Of a DNA stretch of 64,000 bases, positions 53,837-62,633 are shown in pieces (positions within the stretch are counted from its first letter, which is position 1; each line of letters starts with the position of its first letter). The position numbers and the translations under genes are program-made. The notes below the pieces were generated by a model. That model was not told the DNA's origin and did no database searches. It saw only the letters and a program-made list of their open reading frames with translations. Source of the DNA: Pseudanabaena biceps (GTDB taxonomy: Bacteria > Cyanobacteriota > Cyanobacteriia > Pseudanabaenales > Pseudanabaenaceae); assembly GCA_013361095.1 (NCBI GenBank), contig JAATWA010000001.1, forward strand, positions 1,962,501-2,026,500. Direction: 5' to 3'.

Positions 53837-54796
53837 ATGAATTCTGAAATTTCACCTCAAGAGATTAAGCTACCTCAACGCTCTAGAATCGCCCAGAATC
53901 TTGATCGAGGTTTTGTTTTATTAACCAAGATTTTTGGTATCGGAGTTGCAGTAATCTTAATATCCATGGTTATTAAGGTAGGTATTGATGCATCACCTGC
54001 TATCTCAGAATATGGTTTAGGATTTCTATTTTCTAGTACTTGGGATCCGACAAGAGATATATACGGAGTTCTACCACAGATCTATGGAACGCTAGTAAGT
54101 TCTTTTATAGCCCTGTTGATATCGGTTCCTGTAGGTGTTGGTGTTGCTGTTTTTTTGAGTGAAGAATTTGAGTTTTTACCGTCAAAAGTTCAAAGTATTT
54201 TAGTCTTCTTGGTGGAGTTACTTGCGGCAATTCCCAGTGTTGTCTATGGTCTATGGGGAATTTTTGTGTTAATCCCTTTCCTAAAACCCATAGGTGATTT
54301 CTTGTATGGCAATTTTAAGTGGATACCCTTATTTAGTACACCGTTAAGTGGTACAGGAATGCTTCCCGCAGCGATGATTTTGGCAATTATGATTTTGCCA
54401 ACGATCGCTGCTATCTCTCGTGAAGCATTAACTTCAGTCCCCAAAGATATGCGTCAAGCTTCGATGGGTTTAGGAGCAACGAGATGGGAAACGATTATTC
54501 AGATATTGATACCTGCATCTTTCTCAGGAATTGTGGGTGCAATCATGTTGGCTCTCGGTCGTGCGATGGGAGAAACCATGGCTGTGACAATGTTAATAGG
54601 TAATTCCTCAAAAATTGATTTTTCGCTGTTAGCTCCTTCTAATTCTATCGCTGCGAAATTAGCTAATGAATTTGCTGAGGCGGGTGGGTTACAGATTTCG
54701 GCACTTATGTATGCAGCCTTTGTTTTGTTTGGTCTAACTCTTTTGGTGAATATATTGGCTGAACTGCTAATTTTGCGAGTTCAAAAGCTCAAGTAA
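53837..54796 (+). CDS. pstC: Phosphate ABC transporter permease PstC
   Basis: Start taken at ATG 53837 (MNSEISPQEIK); a TTG 33 bases upstream is less likely. 319 residues, about six membrane segments, with the PstC strings GVLPQIYGTLVSSFIALLISVPVGVGVAVFLSE, EALTSVPKDMRQASMGLGATRWETI and ALGRAMGETMAVTMLIG. It forms the channel with PstA. Confidence 0.94.
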   Translation: MNSEISPQEIKLPQRSRIAQNLDRGFVLLTKIFGIGVAVILISMVIKVGIDASPAISEYGLGFLFSSTWDPTRDIYGVLPQIYGTLVSSFIALLISVPVGVGVAVFLSEEFEFLPSKVQSILVFLVELLAAIPSVVYGLWGIFVLIPFLKPIGDFLYGNFKWIPLFSTPLSGTGMLPAAMILAIMILPTIAAISREALTSVPKDMRQASMGLGATRWETIIQILIPASFSGIVGAIMLALGRAMGETMAVTMLIGNSSKIDFSLLAPSNSIAAKLANEFAEAGGLQISALMYAAFVLFGLTLLVNILAELLILRVQKLK

Positions 54797-54825
54797 TTTC
54801 AGCACTTTGCGCTGACTTAAAACCC

Positions 54826-54874
54826 AGAGAAATATGTAAAAGTGCTGCGAAGCGGCACTTTTACATATTTCTCT
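54826..54874. repeat. Palindrome, AGAGAAATATGTAAAAGTGC arms
   Basis: 23-nt arms (54826-54848, 54852-54874) with one G-T pair, in the pstC-pstA spacer. CAGCACTTTGCGCTGA precedes it. Confidence 0.88.
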
Positions 54875-54934
54875 CTTAAAGCCTTAATCGGCTGCAAATA
54901 GGCACAATCAAATATAAAAAAGCCAAAACTTATT

Positions 54935-55861
54935 ATGCAACCTGAATATCAAAATTTAACTTCACCTAACAAAGTGCCTATGGGGAGTTTATTAAAAGAC
55001 TCTTCTTCCCCACGTTTGCTCTTTGGCAACTTGATGACTGGTCTAACCATTGCGGCGGCGGTAGCCGCTTTAATTCCTTTAGTAGCGGTTTTAACCTATG
55101 TCATATTTAAAGGCGCTAGCCGTATTAATTTAGATGTATTTACCAAACTTCCACCTGCACCAGGGATTTCTGGAGGAGGATTTGGCAATGCTATTTTAGG
55201 TACATTAATTATGGTAGGTATTGCTGCGGCAATTAGTATTCCATTTGGAATTATGGCAGCAATATTCGTATCAGAATTTGGCGGTGTTAACCCTATTGTT
55301 TTTTGGATTCGCTTCTCTACTAACGTGCTAAGTGGAGTTCCTTCGATTGTTGTTGGTGTATTTACCTACGGAATTATTGTAGCTAAGGGTAAGTTTGCTC
55401 TGGGATTAGGATTTTCGGCTCTGGCTGGGGGGATAGCTTTATCTGTTCTGATGCTGCCGATTATTGTTCGGACTAGTGAAGAGAGTTTAAAGTTAGTCCC
55501 TCAAGAAATTAGGCAAGCTTCTTTTGGTGTTGGGGCTACCAATTTTCAAACAGTATTTTTTGTGGTTTTGCCTGCGGCTCTTCCTGCAATTGTGACTGGA
55601 GCTATGCTTGCTGTGGCTAGAGCTGCTGGAGAAACGGCTCCTCTCATATTTACAGCGCTATTTAGTCAGTTTTGGTCAACAGGAATCTTAGATGAGACGA
55701 CTTCTTTAGGCGTATTGGTATATAACTTTTCAATTGTGCCTGGCGGCTCCCAATTTATAAATCAGCAAGAACTTGCTTGGGCAGGAGCCTTAGTGCTGGT
55801 AGTGATGATTTTGATTACTAGTATTTTGTCCCGCCTAGCAATTGGCAAAAGAAACTATTAA
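54935..55861 (+). CDS. pstA: Phosphate ABC transporter permease PstA
   Basis: 308 residues, about six membrane segments, with GFGNAILGTLIMVGIAAAISIPFGIMAAIFVSE, LSGVPSIVVGVFTYG, LKLVPQEIRQASFGVGATNFQTV and ARAAGETAPLIFTALFSQFW typical of PstA. Last gene of pstSCA; a long palindrome follows. Confidence 0.94.
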   Translation: MQPEYQNLTSPNKVPMGSLLKDSSSPRLLFGNLMTGLTIAAAVAALIPLVAVLTYVIFKGASRINLDVFTKLPPAPGISGGGFGNAILGTLIMVGIAAAISIPFGIMAAIFVSEFGGVNPIVFWIRFSTNVLSGVPSIVVGVFTYGIIVAKGKFALGLGFSALAGGIALSVLMLPIIVRTSEESLKLVPQEIRQASFGVGATNFQTVFFVVLPAALPAIVTGAMLAVARAAGETAPLIFTALFSQFWSTGILDETTSLGVLVYNFSIVPGGSQFINQQELAWAGALVLVVMILITSILSRLAIGKRNY

Positions 55862-55871
55862 TTTTTACATT

Positions 55872-55922
55872 ACCCAAAAAGATAAGTTGCAGCGCGAAGC
55901 GCTGCAACTTATCTTTTTGGGT
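55872..55922. repeat. Long perfect palindrome, ACCCAAAAAGATAAGTTGCAGCGC
   Basis: 24-nt arms (55872-55895, 55899-55922), loop GAA, between convergent pstA and the hydrolase gene. It is a likely bidirectional terminator. Confidence 0.93.
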
Positions 55923-55952
55923 TTGACTTTGTTCTGACACAAGCAGCAATAG

Positions 55953-56855
55953 CTATACGTTATCGATTATTTTTGCCAGAATTGAATTTACTAATTCTGG
56001 AGCTTCGTCTTGAGGACAATGACCTGCGTTGGCGATCGCGATAAACTCTTTGACACAAGCAAATTTAGTAAAAGACTCTCTTCCTAATGCAATAGGTTCC
56101 CAAGGATCGCGATCGCCCCACAACACGATCGCTTCACAGGGCAAAATTGCTAGTAAATCTTCAGGTCTTGGCCCCTGTGAGTAGCGCACAAACGCCATAA
56201 ACACATCAACAGCATTAGCGTTTTGGGCTGGCTTTAGCAATATGTCAATTAGCTCATCGGTGATGGCACTGCGATCGCTATAGGCTTGAGACAAAATATT
56301 CCTGACTGCTCGCCGATTACGCACTTGGTTAAAAAATATCTGCGCGATCGCCCGCACCCCTAAAATATTTTGGACTGCCTTCACTCCAACACGCTTATAC
56401 CAAGGCATATTCAGTTGATTTTGTTCTTGCAAAAGCCGCAATGAACAATTAATTAATACAGTTTTAGTGACTAACTCTGGAGCATAAATCGCTGCTTGCA
56501 TCGCCACAACTGCACCGATAGAGTTGCCAATTAAAATTGCGCGATCGCCGACTACTTCGCGCACAAAATCCGCCACTTGCTGCCCCCAAGTCTCAAAGGT
56601 ATAGGGGAGTTCTGTGGGGAGAGGCTGCGCTGATGAGCCAAACCCAATTAAATCGATCGCGTAGACTCTCGTTTTTTGCGCCAAAACAGGAATATTTTTG
56701 CGCCAATGTCCTACTGACGCACCAAAGCCGTGGATTAGGACGATTGCGGGTTGATCGGAATTTTGTTCTAATCCTTCCGCACAATAGCCAATCTCATAGC
56801 CTCGCCATGTCCAAAAGCGATCGGCAAATTTGCGATATTCAACAGTAGTAACCAT
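55953..56855 (-). CDS. Alpha/beta-fold hydrolase
   Basis: 300 residues: oxyanion block LIHGFGASVGHWRKN, nucleophile elbow IGNSIGAVVAM (Ser), Asp in LWGDRDPWEP and His in NAGHCPQDEAPE. FAWRGY-like FWTWRGYEIGYCAEG start is like cyanobacterial and chloroplast hydrolases near pheophytinase, but substrate cannot be told. No signal peptide. Confidence 0.85.
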   Translation of the reverse strand: MVTTVEYRKFADRFWTWRGYEIGYCAEGLEQNSDQPAIVLIHGFGASVGHWRKNIPVLAQKTRVYAIDLIGFGSSAQPLPTELPYTFETWGQQVADFVREVVGDRAILIGNSIGAVVAMQAAIYAPELVTKTVLINCSLRLLQEQNQLNMPWYKRVGVKAVQNILGVRAIAQIFFNQVRNRRAVRNILSQAYSDRSAITDELIDILLKPAQNANAVDVFMAFVRYSQGPRPEDLLAILPCEAIVLWGDRDPWEPIALGRESFTKFACVKEFIAIANAGHCPQDEAPELVNSILAKIIDNV

Positions 56856-56966
56856 GAAAAAAGTAAACTTATATGAAGCAACTAGGCCTAGCTATTTTCG
56901 CCTATCCTATCATTGACTAGAGATTAGCCTCTCGCAATTATATTTAGCTTATTTAGCCTCAAGGTT

Positions 56967-57066
56967 TAGCTAGGCGCAATTAGATATGAAACCCAGAAGC
57001 TGTGGCGATCGCTGCGCGTTAGTTACAATTTCTGACTCTGGTTTTTTAATTATGCCCAGTTACTTA
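56967..57066. repeat. MITE-like element upstream of cpcG, full ends
   Basis: Left TAGCTAGGCGCAATTA (56967-56982), right TTATGCCCAGTTACTTA. The interior has GAAACCCAGAAGCTGTGGCGATCGCTGCGCG and CTGGTTTTTTAA, partly complementary. It is the most complete copy of the family. Confidence 0.75.
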
Positions 57067-57119
57067 TTTGAGAATAAGTATTTTTATAAATTTTCGTTAA
57101 TATTTTTGGAGACTCAAAC

Positions 57120-57869
57120 GTGGCGCTTCCTTTGTTGAATTACGCTCCAGCATCGCAAAATAATCGTGTTGCTGGCTTTGCGGTAGGTAACGATGATACT
57201 CCTCGTGTCTACAGCACTGCGAATTTGCTTTCATCCACAGAGATGGATGAGCTAATTTCTGCGGCTTACCGTCAAATTTTCTTCCATGCCTTTGCTAGCG
57301 ATCGCGAAGTTACCCTAGAGTCACAATTGCGCTCTGGCAATATTTCGGTCAGACAGTTTGTGCGTGGACTAGTTTTGTCTCAAACCTATAGAAGCAGTTT
57401 TTATGACAAAAACAGCAACTATCGCTTTGTCGAACAAACCGTGCAACGTGTCCTCGGTCGCGATGTTTACAGCGAAAAGGAAAAGATTGCTTGGTCAATT
57501 GTGGTCGCAACTAAGGGTATTGTCGGCTTCATCGACGCATTGCTCGATAGTGATGAGTACTTAGAAGCCTTTGGCGATGATGTATTGCCTTACCAACGTC
57601 GTCGTATTTTGCCTAGCCAAAGAATTGGCGAGATGCCCTTTAATCTCAAATCGCCTCGCTACGATGCTTACCATCGCGCACAGTTGGGCTTCCCTCAACT
57701 AATTTGGCAAAATACGGTTCGCAGCTATGTGGCAACCGATAGACAGCCCAAGAATGGCGATCCATCTATATTCTTGAACATGGCTCGTAGCATCAATGCT
57801 AGCCCTGTTAGCTTGCCTACAGTATCGGCTCAAAATCTCGATTATGAGCGTTTAGTGCCTCGCCGCTAA
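57120..57869 (+). CDS. cpcG: Phycobilisome rod-core linker CpcG
   Basis: 249 residues starting at GTG 57120 ([20 protein letters not shown]) with GGAGA 7 bases upstream. The linker domain ([96 protein letters not shown]) is the CpcG type. It attaches phycocyanin rods to the allophycocyanin core. The GTG start is supported by the family N-terminus. Confidence 0.95.
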   Translation: MALPLLNYAPASQNNRVAGFAVGNDDTPRVYSTANLLSSTEMDELISAAYRQIFFHAFASDREVTLESQLRSGNISVRQFVRGLVLSQTYRSSFYDKNSNYRFVEQTVQRVLGRDVYSEKEKIAWSIVVATKGIVGFIDALLDSDEYLEAFGDDVLPYQRRRILPSQRIGEMPFNLKSPRYDAYHRAQLGFPQLIWQNTVRSYVATDRQPKNGDPSIFLNMARSINASPVSLPTVSAQNLDYERLVPRR

Positions 57870-57895
57870 ACACATGGCGCTTTGTGCGCCAACTT

Positions 57896-57956
57896 GAACC
57901 AAGAATTTTTTTAAAAGTATTGCTTTGCAATACTTTTAAAAAAATTCTTGTGGTTC
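57896..57956. repeat. Palindrome of the GAACCA-AGAATTTTTTT family
   Basis: Inner 24-nt arms (57900-57923, 57927-57950) are perfect, loop TTT; GAACC/GGTTC extend it. GGCGCTTTGTGCGCC precedes it. Confidence 0.9.
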
Positions 57957-57971
57957 GCTTGATCATAAACA

Positions 57972-58000
57972 GTAAAGGCGGCGCGAAGCGCCGCTTTTAC
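57972..58000. repeat. Palindrome GTAAAGGCGGCGC-GAA-GCGCCGCTTTTAC
   Basis: 13-nt arms with one G-T pair (57972-57984, 57988-58000), the same core as the long palindromes. Confidence 0.85.
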
Positions 58001-58010
58001 TTATAGGTAA

Positions 58011-58049
58011 AGACAGGAGAGCCGACGTTATGCGTCATCTCTCCTGTCT
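58011..58049. repeat. Inverted repeat AGACAGGAGAG
   Basis: 11-nt perfect outer arms (58011-58021, 58039-58049) plus an inner GACG/CGTC. Confidence 0.8.
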
Positions 58050-58084
58050 AAAGCAAAGGGGGCGCATTGCGCCCCCTTTGCTTT
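58050..58084. repeat. Perfect palindrome AAAGCAAAGGGGGCGCA
   Basis: 17-nt arms (58050-58066, 58068-58084). It completes a run of four different hairpins after cpcG. Confidence 0.88.
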
Positions 58085-58141
58085 GTCTGCAAAATTGCTA
58101 TAGGATTTTATTAACTTCTATTACTTTTTAATTGCTTACTA

Positions 58142-58675
58142 ATGGACATTCAGCAGTTTCTTGAACTTTTTGTCGGTCGTTGGCGATCGCAACGCAGCGA
58201 TCATCAATTTGGGCAAGGAAACGGTAGTGATACTCGTTCAGTAATCGAAATTACGACTTTAGAGATTGACGCTCCCGATGTGGTGGCGATTTGCGAGAAA
58301 TATAGCATTGATCCACAAACAGCATCGCATCCAATGAGATTGACATGGGAAGAAGAATCTCTGAGCAGCAACAAACCTAAAGGTAAGGCTCTGCTGGTTC
58401 CAGTCCCTAACCTTGACAATGCTAATAAAGGCTTGATCTTGGGAGATCAGGGAAAAGGAGAATATCAGTTTGCGTCTGATGAATCGCTGACCATTAATAC
58501 AGTCATCGATCAAGGCATTATCGAAGAACGGGTTTGGTATGGTAATCCCAATTTACGGTTTCGGGTAGCTACATTAATTCAAAATTCGAGCAATTCTGCG
58601 GATCAGTGTTCAGTGCGATCATCTAAGTTCTATTCAGAAATTCGCGTTGCTATCCCCAAAGATGCCCCAACCTAA
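58142..58675 (+). CDS. cpcS: CpcS/CpeS-type phycobiliprotein lyase
   Basis: 177 residues with the lipocalin-like lyase pattern: FLELFVGRWRSQRSDHQF near the start, PMRLTWEEES, ALLVPVPNLDNANKGLIL, and EERVWYGNPNLRFRVATLI followed by FYSEIR. These match the CpcS/CpeS family that attaches phycocyanobilin to beta-Cys-84-type sites. It could be the CpcU partner of a CpcS/CpcU pair; the subtype is not certain. Its place next to cpcG fits phycobilisome assembly. Confidence 0.82.
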   Translation: MDIQQFLELFVGRWRSQRSDHQFGQGNGSDTRSVIEITTLEIDAPDVVAICEKYSIDPQTASHPMRLTWEEESLSSNKPKGKALLVPVPNLDNANKGLILGDQGKGEYQFASDESLTINTVIDQGIIEERVWYGNPNLRFRVATLIQNSSNSADQCSVRSSKFYSEIRVAIPKDAPT

Positions 58676-58834
58676 TTCTCTATAAGAGCGTGAACTGTTG
58701 ACGATTAAGACTGGTGAGTTTTTTGGTGAGATGTTGCTGTTTTCTGGTGAACCGAGTCCGATTTCGTTAACGTAGAAACATGCCGTCGTCTGGTGACGTT
58801 GGCGAGATAGGCAGCGCTTCTTGTCGCTAATTAA

Positions 58835-58859
58835 TGTAGCGGCGCTTTGCGCCGCTACA
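58835..58859. repeat. Short palindrome TGTAGCGGCGC
   Basis: 11-nt perfect arms (58835-58845, 58849-58859), loop TTT. Confidence 0.75.
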
Positions 58860-58880
58860 AATTGGGTTTGGAAGCGATTA

Positions 58881-60935
58881 TCACTGGGGCATTTCTAAGG
58901 CAACTGCCACAAACTCTAGTTGCACGGTGGTTTGCTTGACCTTTGCAGCAAAGGCAAGAGGGTCAAGGTCGAATTGTTCAAATAGTTCGCGTCCACGCAA
59001 ACAGCGCAATTCAGGATTTTCGGCAGAGCCACTTACCACCCACAACACAAAGTCTTTATTGGTACGCGCATTTTCGATCTCGATCGCTGAAATCGCAAAG
59101 GACTCGCGATCGCTGGTTAGACTTTTGATAACTACGGCTTCGCGCAAATCATCTTTATGGCACTCAAGGTCGTAGCCAACTTGCGACTTGTCCACCGATC
59201 GCACCATCCAGCCATCACGCATATACTGCGCCATTACTGAGATCATTGCTAACTTTTCGGCAGTGCTAGGATCTTCGATGGAGAAGGGAACAGGCTTTTC
59301 AATTACCTTTTCGACCACGCGATCAACGACTTTCTCAACTACGCGATCGACAACTTTTTCAACTTCGACCAGTTTCTCGATTTCAACTAATTTCTCGACC
59401 TCAACGATTTTCTCGACTTCAACAATTTTTTCTATTTCAACGATTTTCTCGACTTCGATAATTTTCTCAACTTCGACAATTTTCTCAACCTCGACAATCT
59501 TTTCGATAGTTTCGGCGATCGCGTTATTGTCCTCAGCATTGGTTATAGCTTCTTGAGAAGCCGCGATCACCCCGTCTGTAGAGATTGTGTCGGTGGTAAT
59601 GATGAGCGGGCTAGTTTCCTCATCAACATCATCACTACTCATCGGTGTGGCTATGGGTGTCGCGATCGCCTCTTTAGTGGTAGCAGTCGCAATGTCTTCA
59701 GAAGCAGCGATCGCGTGAATACTCTTGGGTGTGGTTTTGGGTAAAGAATCGATCGCTAAAGTTGCTAGAAATTCCTTAGCGCGTTTGGCTTTGTCGGGTT
59801 TGCCTTGGGTCTGAAACAGGATAATCGATTTTCGGAGATCGTCCCCTGCTAGCGTTTCATCAGCAACACTAGGCTGAGCGTAGGTCAAGCCACGATAGTA
59901 ATAAGCCTCAACGTTACTAGGTTGTAACTCGATCGCATGGCTAAAATCGCGGATTGCTTCAGGATATTCCTTGAGAATGTAATGCGATCGCCCCCGCCGA
60001 AATGCTGCCAAATCGCGATCAGGACTAAGCTCTAAAACGCGACTATAACAAGCGATCGCCTGTTCATAGCTTTTAAGTTTGAAGTAAGCATTGCCCAGCG
60101 CAAAATGAGCATCGACATAATTAGGGTCAATCTCAATCACTGCCTGAAAATCTGCCATCGCTTGCTGATACTGCCCAAGCAATAGATTGATCTCACCCCG
60201 TTTGTAATAGGCTAGCCGCGCCTTGTCTGGACGCATGGCGATCGCCTTGCCATAGTCGCCCACGGCTTTGCCATATTCGCGTAAGCTGACATGGGCATCA
60301 CCTAAGCCTAAATATGCCTTGATAAATTCAGGATTGAGCTTCAGGGCTTGGCGAAATGACTCTAAGGCATCTTGCGGAAATCCTTGCTGAATATCCTCTA
60401 AACCCCATCGGTAATAAACCTCAATCAAACTAATTCCCTTCCCCGCTCGAATTGCTTTCTGGGTATGGCGCTCCCATTCGCGATCGAGCATTTGCACATA
60501 TTCTTCGCGAAATACGCCAGCATCGGACTGTGGCTCAAGAGGCATCCCTTGAAAGCTCGGCAACTGCCGCAAATAGTCATTTCTTAGGGTTTCATCAAAG
60601 CTAGTGCAAGCACTCCAAGCCACCCATACTCTAAAGTTATTTGCCTGTGAGTCAATGTCATAGGCTTCGCTGAGTTCGCGATATCGCGCCGATCGCAATT
60701 TGAGTTGATATTCACGGTCAGCAGGAACCACCACCCCCGATGCAAAATAGCCCTGATTGGCGCTACCAATCCGCTTGAAGTAGGCGCGATCGCCAACTTT
60801 CAGTGTTTGGATATTGCCGCAGTTCCACGTAACGATATACTGCTCGCCCTCAGAGATATCGGCGATCGCTTCACGAATAAAATCGCGAATCTCTGGTTCG
60901 GTCTGCTCGTTACACAGAAAAATTCTTGTGACCAT
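58881..60935 (-). CDS. EVE-like / TPR / coiled-repeat / DUF3883-like fusion protein
   Basis: 684 residues with four regions. Residues 1-110 (EQYIVTWNCGNIQTLKVGDRAYFKRIGSANQGYFASGVVV) resemble an EVE/PUA-like domain, a fold that reads modified bases. Residues 165-390 are TPR repeats (DALESFRQALKLNPEFIKAYLGLGDAHV and following). About residues 477-548 are a run of (EKIVEV)-type hexapeptides, probably a coiled coil or rigid rod. Residues 560-684 (MAQYMRDGWMVRSVDKSQVGYDLECHKDDLREAVVIKSL, FAISAIEIENARTNKDFVLWVV) resemble the DUF3883 nuclease-like fold, with the expected Glu of the E-x-K motif replaced (VVIK). Single gene, cytosolic. Confidence 0.75.
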   Translation of the reverse strand: MVTRIFLCNEQTEPEIRDFIREAIADISEGEQYIVTWNCGNIQTLKVGDRAYFKRIGSANQGYFASGVVVPADREYQLKLRSARYRELSEAYDIDSQANNFRVWVAWSACTSFDETLRNDYLRQLPSFQGMPLEPQSDAGVFREEYVQMLDREWERHTQKAIRAGKGISLIEVYYRWGLEDIQQGFPQDALESFRQALKLNPEFIKAYLGLGDAHVSLREYGKAVGDYGKAIAMRPDKARLAYYKRGEINLLLGQYQQAMADFQAVIEIDPNYVDAHFALGNAYFKLKSYEQAIACYSRVLELSPDRDLAAFRRGRSHYILKEYPEAIRDFSHAIELQPSNVEAYYYRGLTYAQPSVADETLAGDDLRKSIILFQTQGKPDKAKRAKEFLATLAIDSLPKTTPKSIHAIAASEDIATATTKEAIATPIATPMSSDDVDEETSPLIITTDTISTDGVIAASQEAITNAEDNNAIAETIEKIVEVEKIVEVEKIIEVEKIVEIEKIVEVEKIVEVEKLVEIEKLVEVEKVVDRVVEKVVDRVVEKVIEKPVPFSIEDPSTAEKLAMISVMAQYMRDGWMVRSVDKSQVGYDLECHKDDLREAVVIKSLTSDRESFAISAIEIENARTNKDFVLWVVSGSAENPELRCLRGRELFEQFDLDPLAFAAKVKQTTVQLEFVAVALEMPQ

Positions 60936-61003
60936 AGGGCTATTATCTTAGGTTTGAACTGATTTTATCGAGAAATAGAGAGAGACGGGGATGTTCTCAA
61001 TCT

Positions 61004-61381
61004 TTAGGGAGCGCAGACAAGATCGGGGCGAAGATTTCGCGCTCCATTTAAGTAAATATGCTTGATTTGGTGCTGCTCTAGGGGAGTATTTACATGAATC
61101 AAGACCCTAATACACCGATCTAAACTACCCTTAACCGCCATTTGCTGCACATCTAAAAGCGGCACATTCTCCCAATGCGATCGCGATCGGGCGATTTTGG
61201 CAGGGAAGACCACATCAATATCAGTTGTTGCCGAAAAAGTGGCACTGACTATTTCACGGGGATCAATATCATTTTGGGCTTCGATCTCCTCCATAAGCTC
61301 TAAGACAGCTCGCTCTAGAGCCTCGTATGTATTTGCCTCAACTGTAGTTGCACCACGAACGCCACGTACACGCCAACCCAC
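61004..61381 (-). CDS. aroH: Chorismate mutase, AroH type
   Basis: 125 residues, start GTG 61381: an in-frame TAA two codons upstream leaves no other start. WRVRGVRGATTVEANTYEALERAVLELM, SATFSATTDIDVVFPAKIARS and LIHVNTPLEQHQIKHIYLNGARNLRPDL are the AroH hallmarks, with Arg residues that bind chorismate. It converts chorismate to prephenate for Phe and Tyr. It lies 68 bases upstream of the EVE/TPR gene, same strand. Confidence 0.93.
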   Translation of the reverse strand: MGWRVRGVRGATTVEANTYEALERAVLELMEEIEAQNDIDPREIVSATFSATTDIDVVFPAKIARSRSHWENVPLLDVQQMAVKGSLDRCIRVLIHVNTPLEQHQIKHIYLNGARNLRPDLVCAP

Positions 61382-61493
61382 GTTTTACACCATCCGTATT
61401 GTATGTATGTGTTTTTGATTGTTAATGATAACTATGATCTATTAACGTAAGCCCAAAAAGCAATATTAAAGTAATTGCTGCTGTAATTCTCAT

Positions 61494-61556
61494 TATGAAA
61501 ACAAATTTGGTATTTACCTCGCCTCTGGCGAGGTAAATACCAAATTTGTTTTCATA
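61494..61556. repeat. Long perfect palindrome, AAACAAATTTGGTATTTACCTCGCC
   Basis: 30-nt arms (61494-61523, 61527-61556), loop TCT, upstream of both divergent aroH and the PH-like gene, so not in a terminator position. Confidence 0.93.
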
Positions 61557-61581
61557 GCTAAAATCCTAATTTAAAAACGCC

Positions 61582-62133
61582 ATGACAGATATTTTTAAGG
61601 TTTCTCCATTAATTCGTATTACTCTGCTACTGCTATACATCGCCCTGACCGCACCTTTGCCATTTCTGAGCAACTTTACCCATTCCTCAGTTCCTGCATC
61701 TTGGTTAAGTGTTGGCTTGGTGGTCGGATTCATTTTTTTATATGGAGCGCTCAGCGATCGCGTCATTCTGGATGAGCAAGGAATTACGCTGACTTATCCG
61801 CAATGGTTTCCCAAATTTATTCGTAAGGGTTGGTCATTGGCTTGGGCGGATATCAAAGCTCTGAAACCAAGAACTACGGGGCAAGGAGGAATTGTTTATT
61901 ATTTTGTGAGCAAAAGCTCAGACCAAGCCTATTTGTTGCCGATGCGGGTGGTGGGTTTTGCGCGATTGGTGCAGCAGGTGGAAGCCAAAACGGGTATTGA
62001 CACAAGAGATGTGCGTCCTCTAGCGCAACCTTGGATGTATTTGATTTTGTTGGTATTTACGCTGTTATTGCTGCTTATGGATAGCTGGACGATTTACACA
62101 GCGCAGACCTTGATACAAATCGGCAATCACTAA
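61582..62133 (+). CDS. Membrane protein with PH-like domain, hypothetical
   Basis: 183 residues: two transmembrane helices near the N-terminus (LIRITLLLLYIALTAPL, LSVGLVVGFIFLYGALS). A soluble segment (VILDEQGITLTYPQWF, RKGWSLAWADIKALKPRT, RVVGFARLVQQVEAKTG) has the strand-and-helix order of a bacterial PH domain. A third helix follows (YLILLVFTLLLLLMDSW). Function unknown. It is 11 bases from the next gene, so the two form an operon. Confidence 0.65.
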   Translation: MTDIFKVSPLIRITLLLLYIALTAPLPFLSNFTHSSVPASWLSVGLVVGFIFLYGALSDRVILDEQGITLTYPQWFPKFIRKGWSLAWADIKALKPRTTGQGGIVYYFVSKSSDQAYLLPMRVVGFARLVQQVEAKTGIDTRDVRPLAQPWMYLILLVFTLLLLLMDSWTIYTAQTLIQIGNH

Positions 62134-62144
62134 AGGAAAAAATC

Positions 62145-62537
62145 ATGCAACGGATCACGAACAACATCAAATGGGTCATGCTCATATCTGGGTTACTGAC
62201 TTGCACGCTATTTTATGCAGCGATCGCACCGCAAGCCGCGTTACGTTCAACATTTGGCGATTCTTTAGATGGAGCGCTTGCGGAAATTATTGTCCGCAAT
62301 TGGGGAGCATTGATTACATTGGTGGGAGCCATGCAAATTTATGGCGCTTTTAAGTCAGCAAGTCGTTCATTGATATTAGTCGTCGCTTCTGTGAGTAAGT
62401 TAACTTTTATCACTTTAGTTTTGACCTACGGCAGGGCTTATTTAGGGCAACAAGCAGGCGTGGCGATCATGATCGATGCGATTGCTTTGCTACTGTTTCT
62501 GATTTATTTAATCGATAAAACGAGATCTGTTCAGTAA
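62145..62537 (+). CDS. Small four-helix membrane protein, hypothetical
   Basis: 130 residues with four hydrophobic segments (VMLISGLLTCTLFYAAI, ALITLVGAMQIYGAF, SLILVVASVSKLTFITLVLTY, VAIMIDAIALLLFLIYLI). AGGAAAA precedes the ATG by few bases. No family could be assigned. It probably works with the upstream PH-like protein. Confidence 0.6.
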   Translation: MQRITNNIKWVMLISGLLTCTLFYAAIAPQAALRSTFGDSLDGALAEIIVRNWGALITLVGAMQIYGAFKSASRSLILVVASVSKLTFITLVLTYGRAYLGQQAGVAIMIDAIALLLFLIYLIDKTRSVQ

Positions 62538-62633
62538 TTGGCAGTCCTCAAAAGGAAAGGATTTATGAGGGTTAAAGATGGACAACTAATTGGTTGGCTT
62601 CTCTATTTTCTTGAGACTACAGATTCTTTAGGT

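Noticed and set aside
59188-59556. Plus-strand open frame rich in Ser/Thr (FSTSTI repeats)
   Set aside because: It is the antisense of the EKIVEV-coding repeat of the minus-strand gene; no ribosome site and no sense apart from the repeat.
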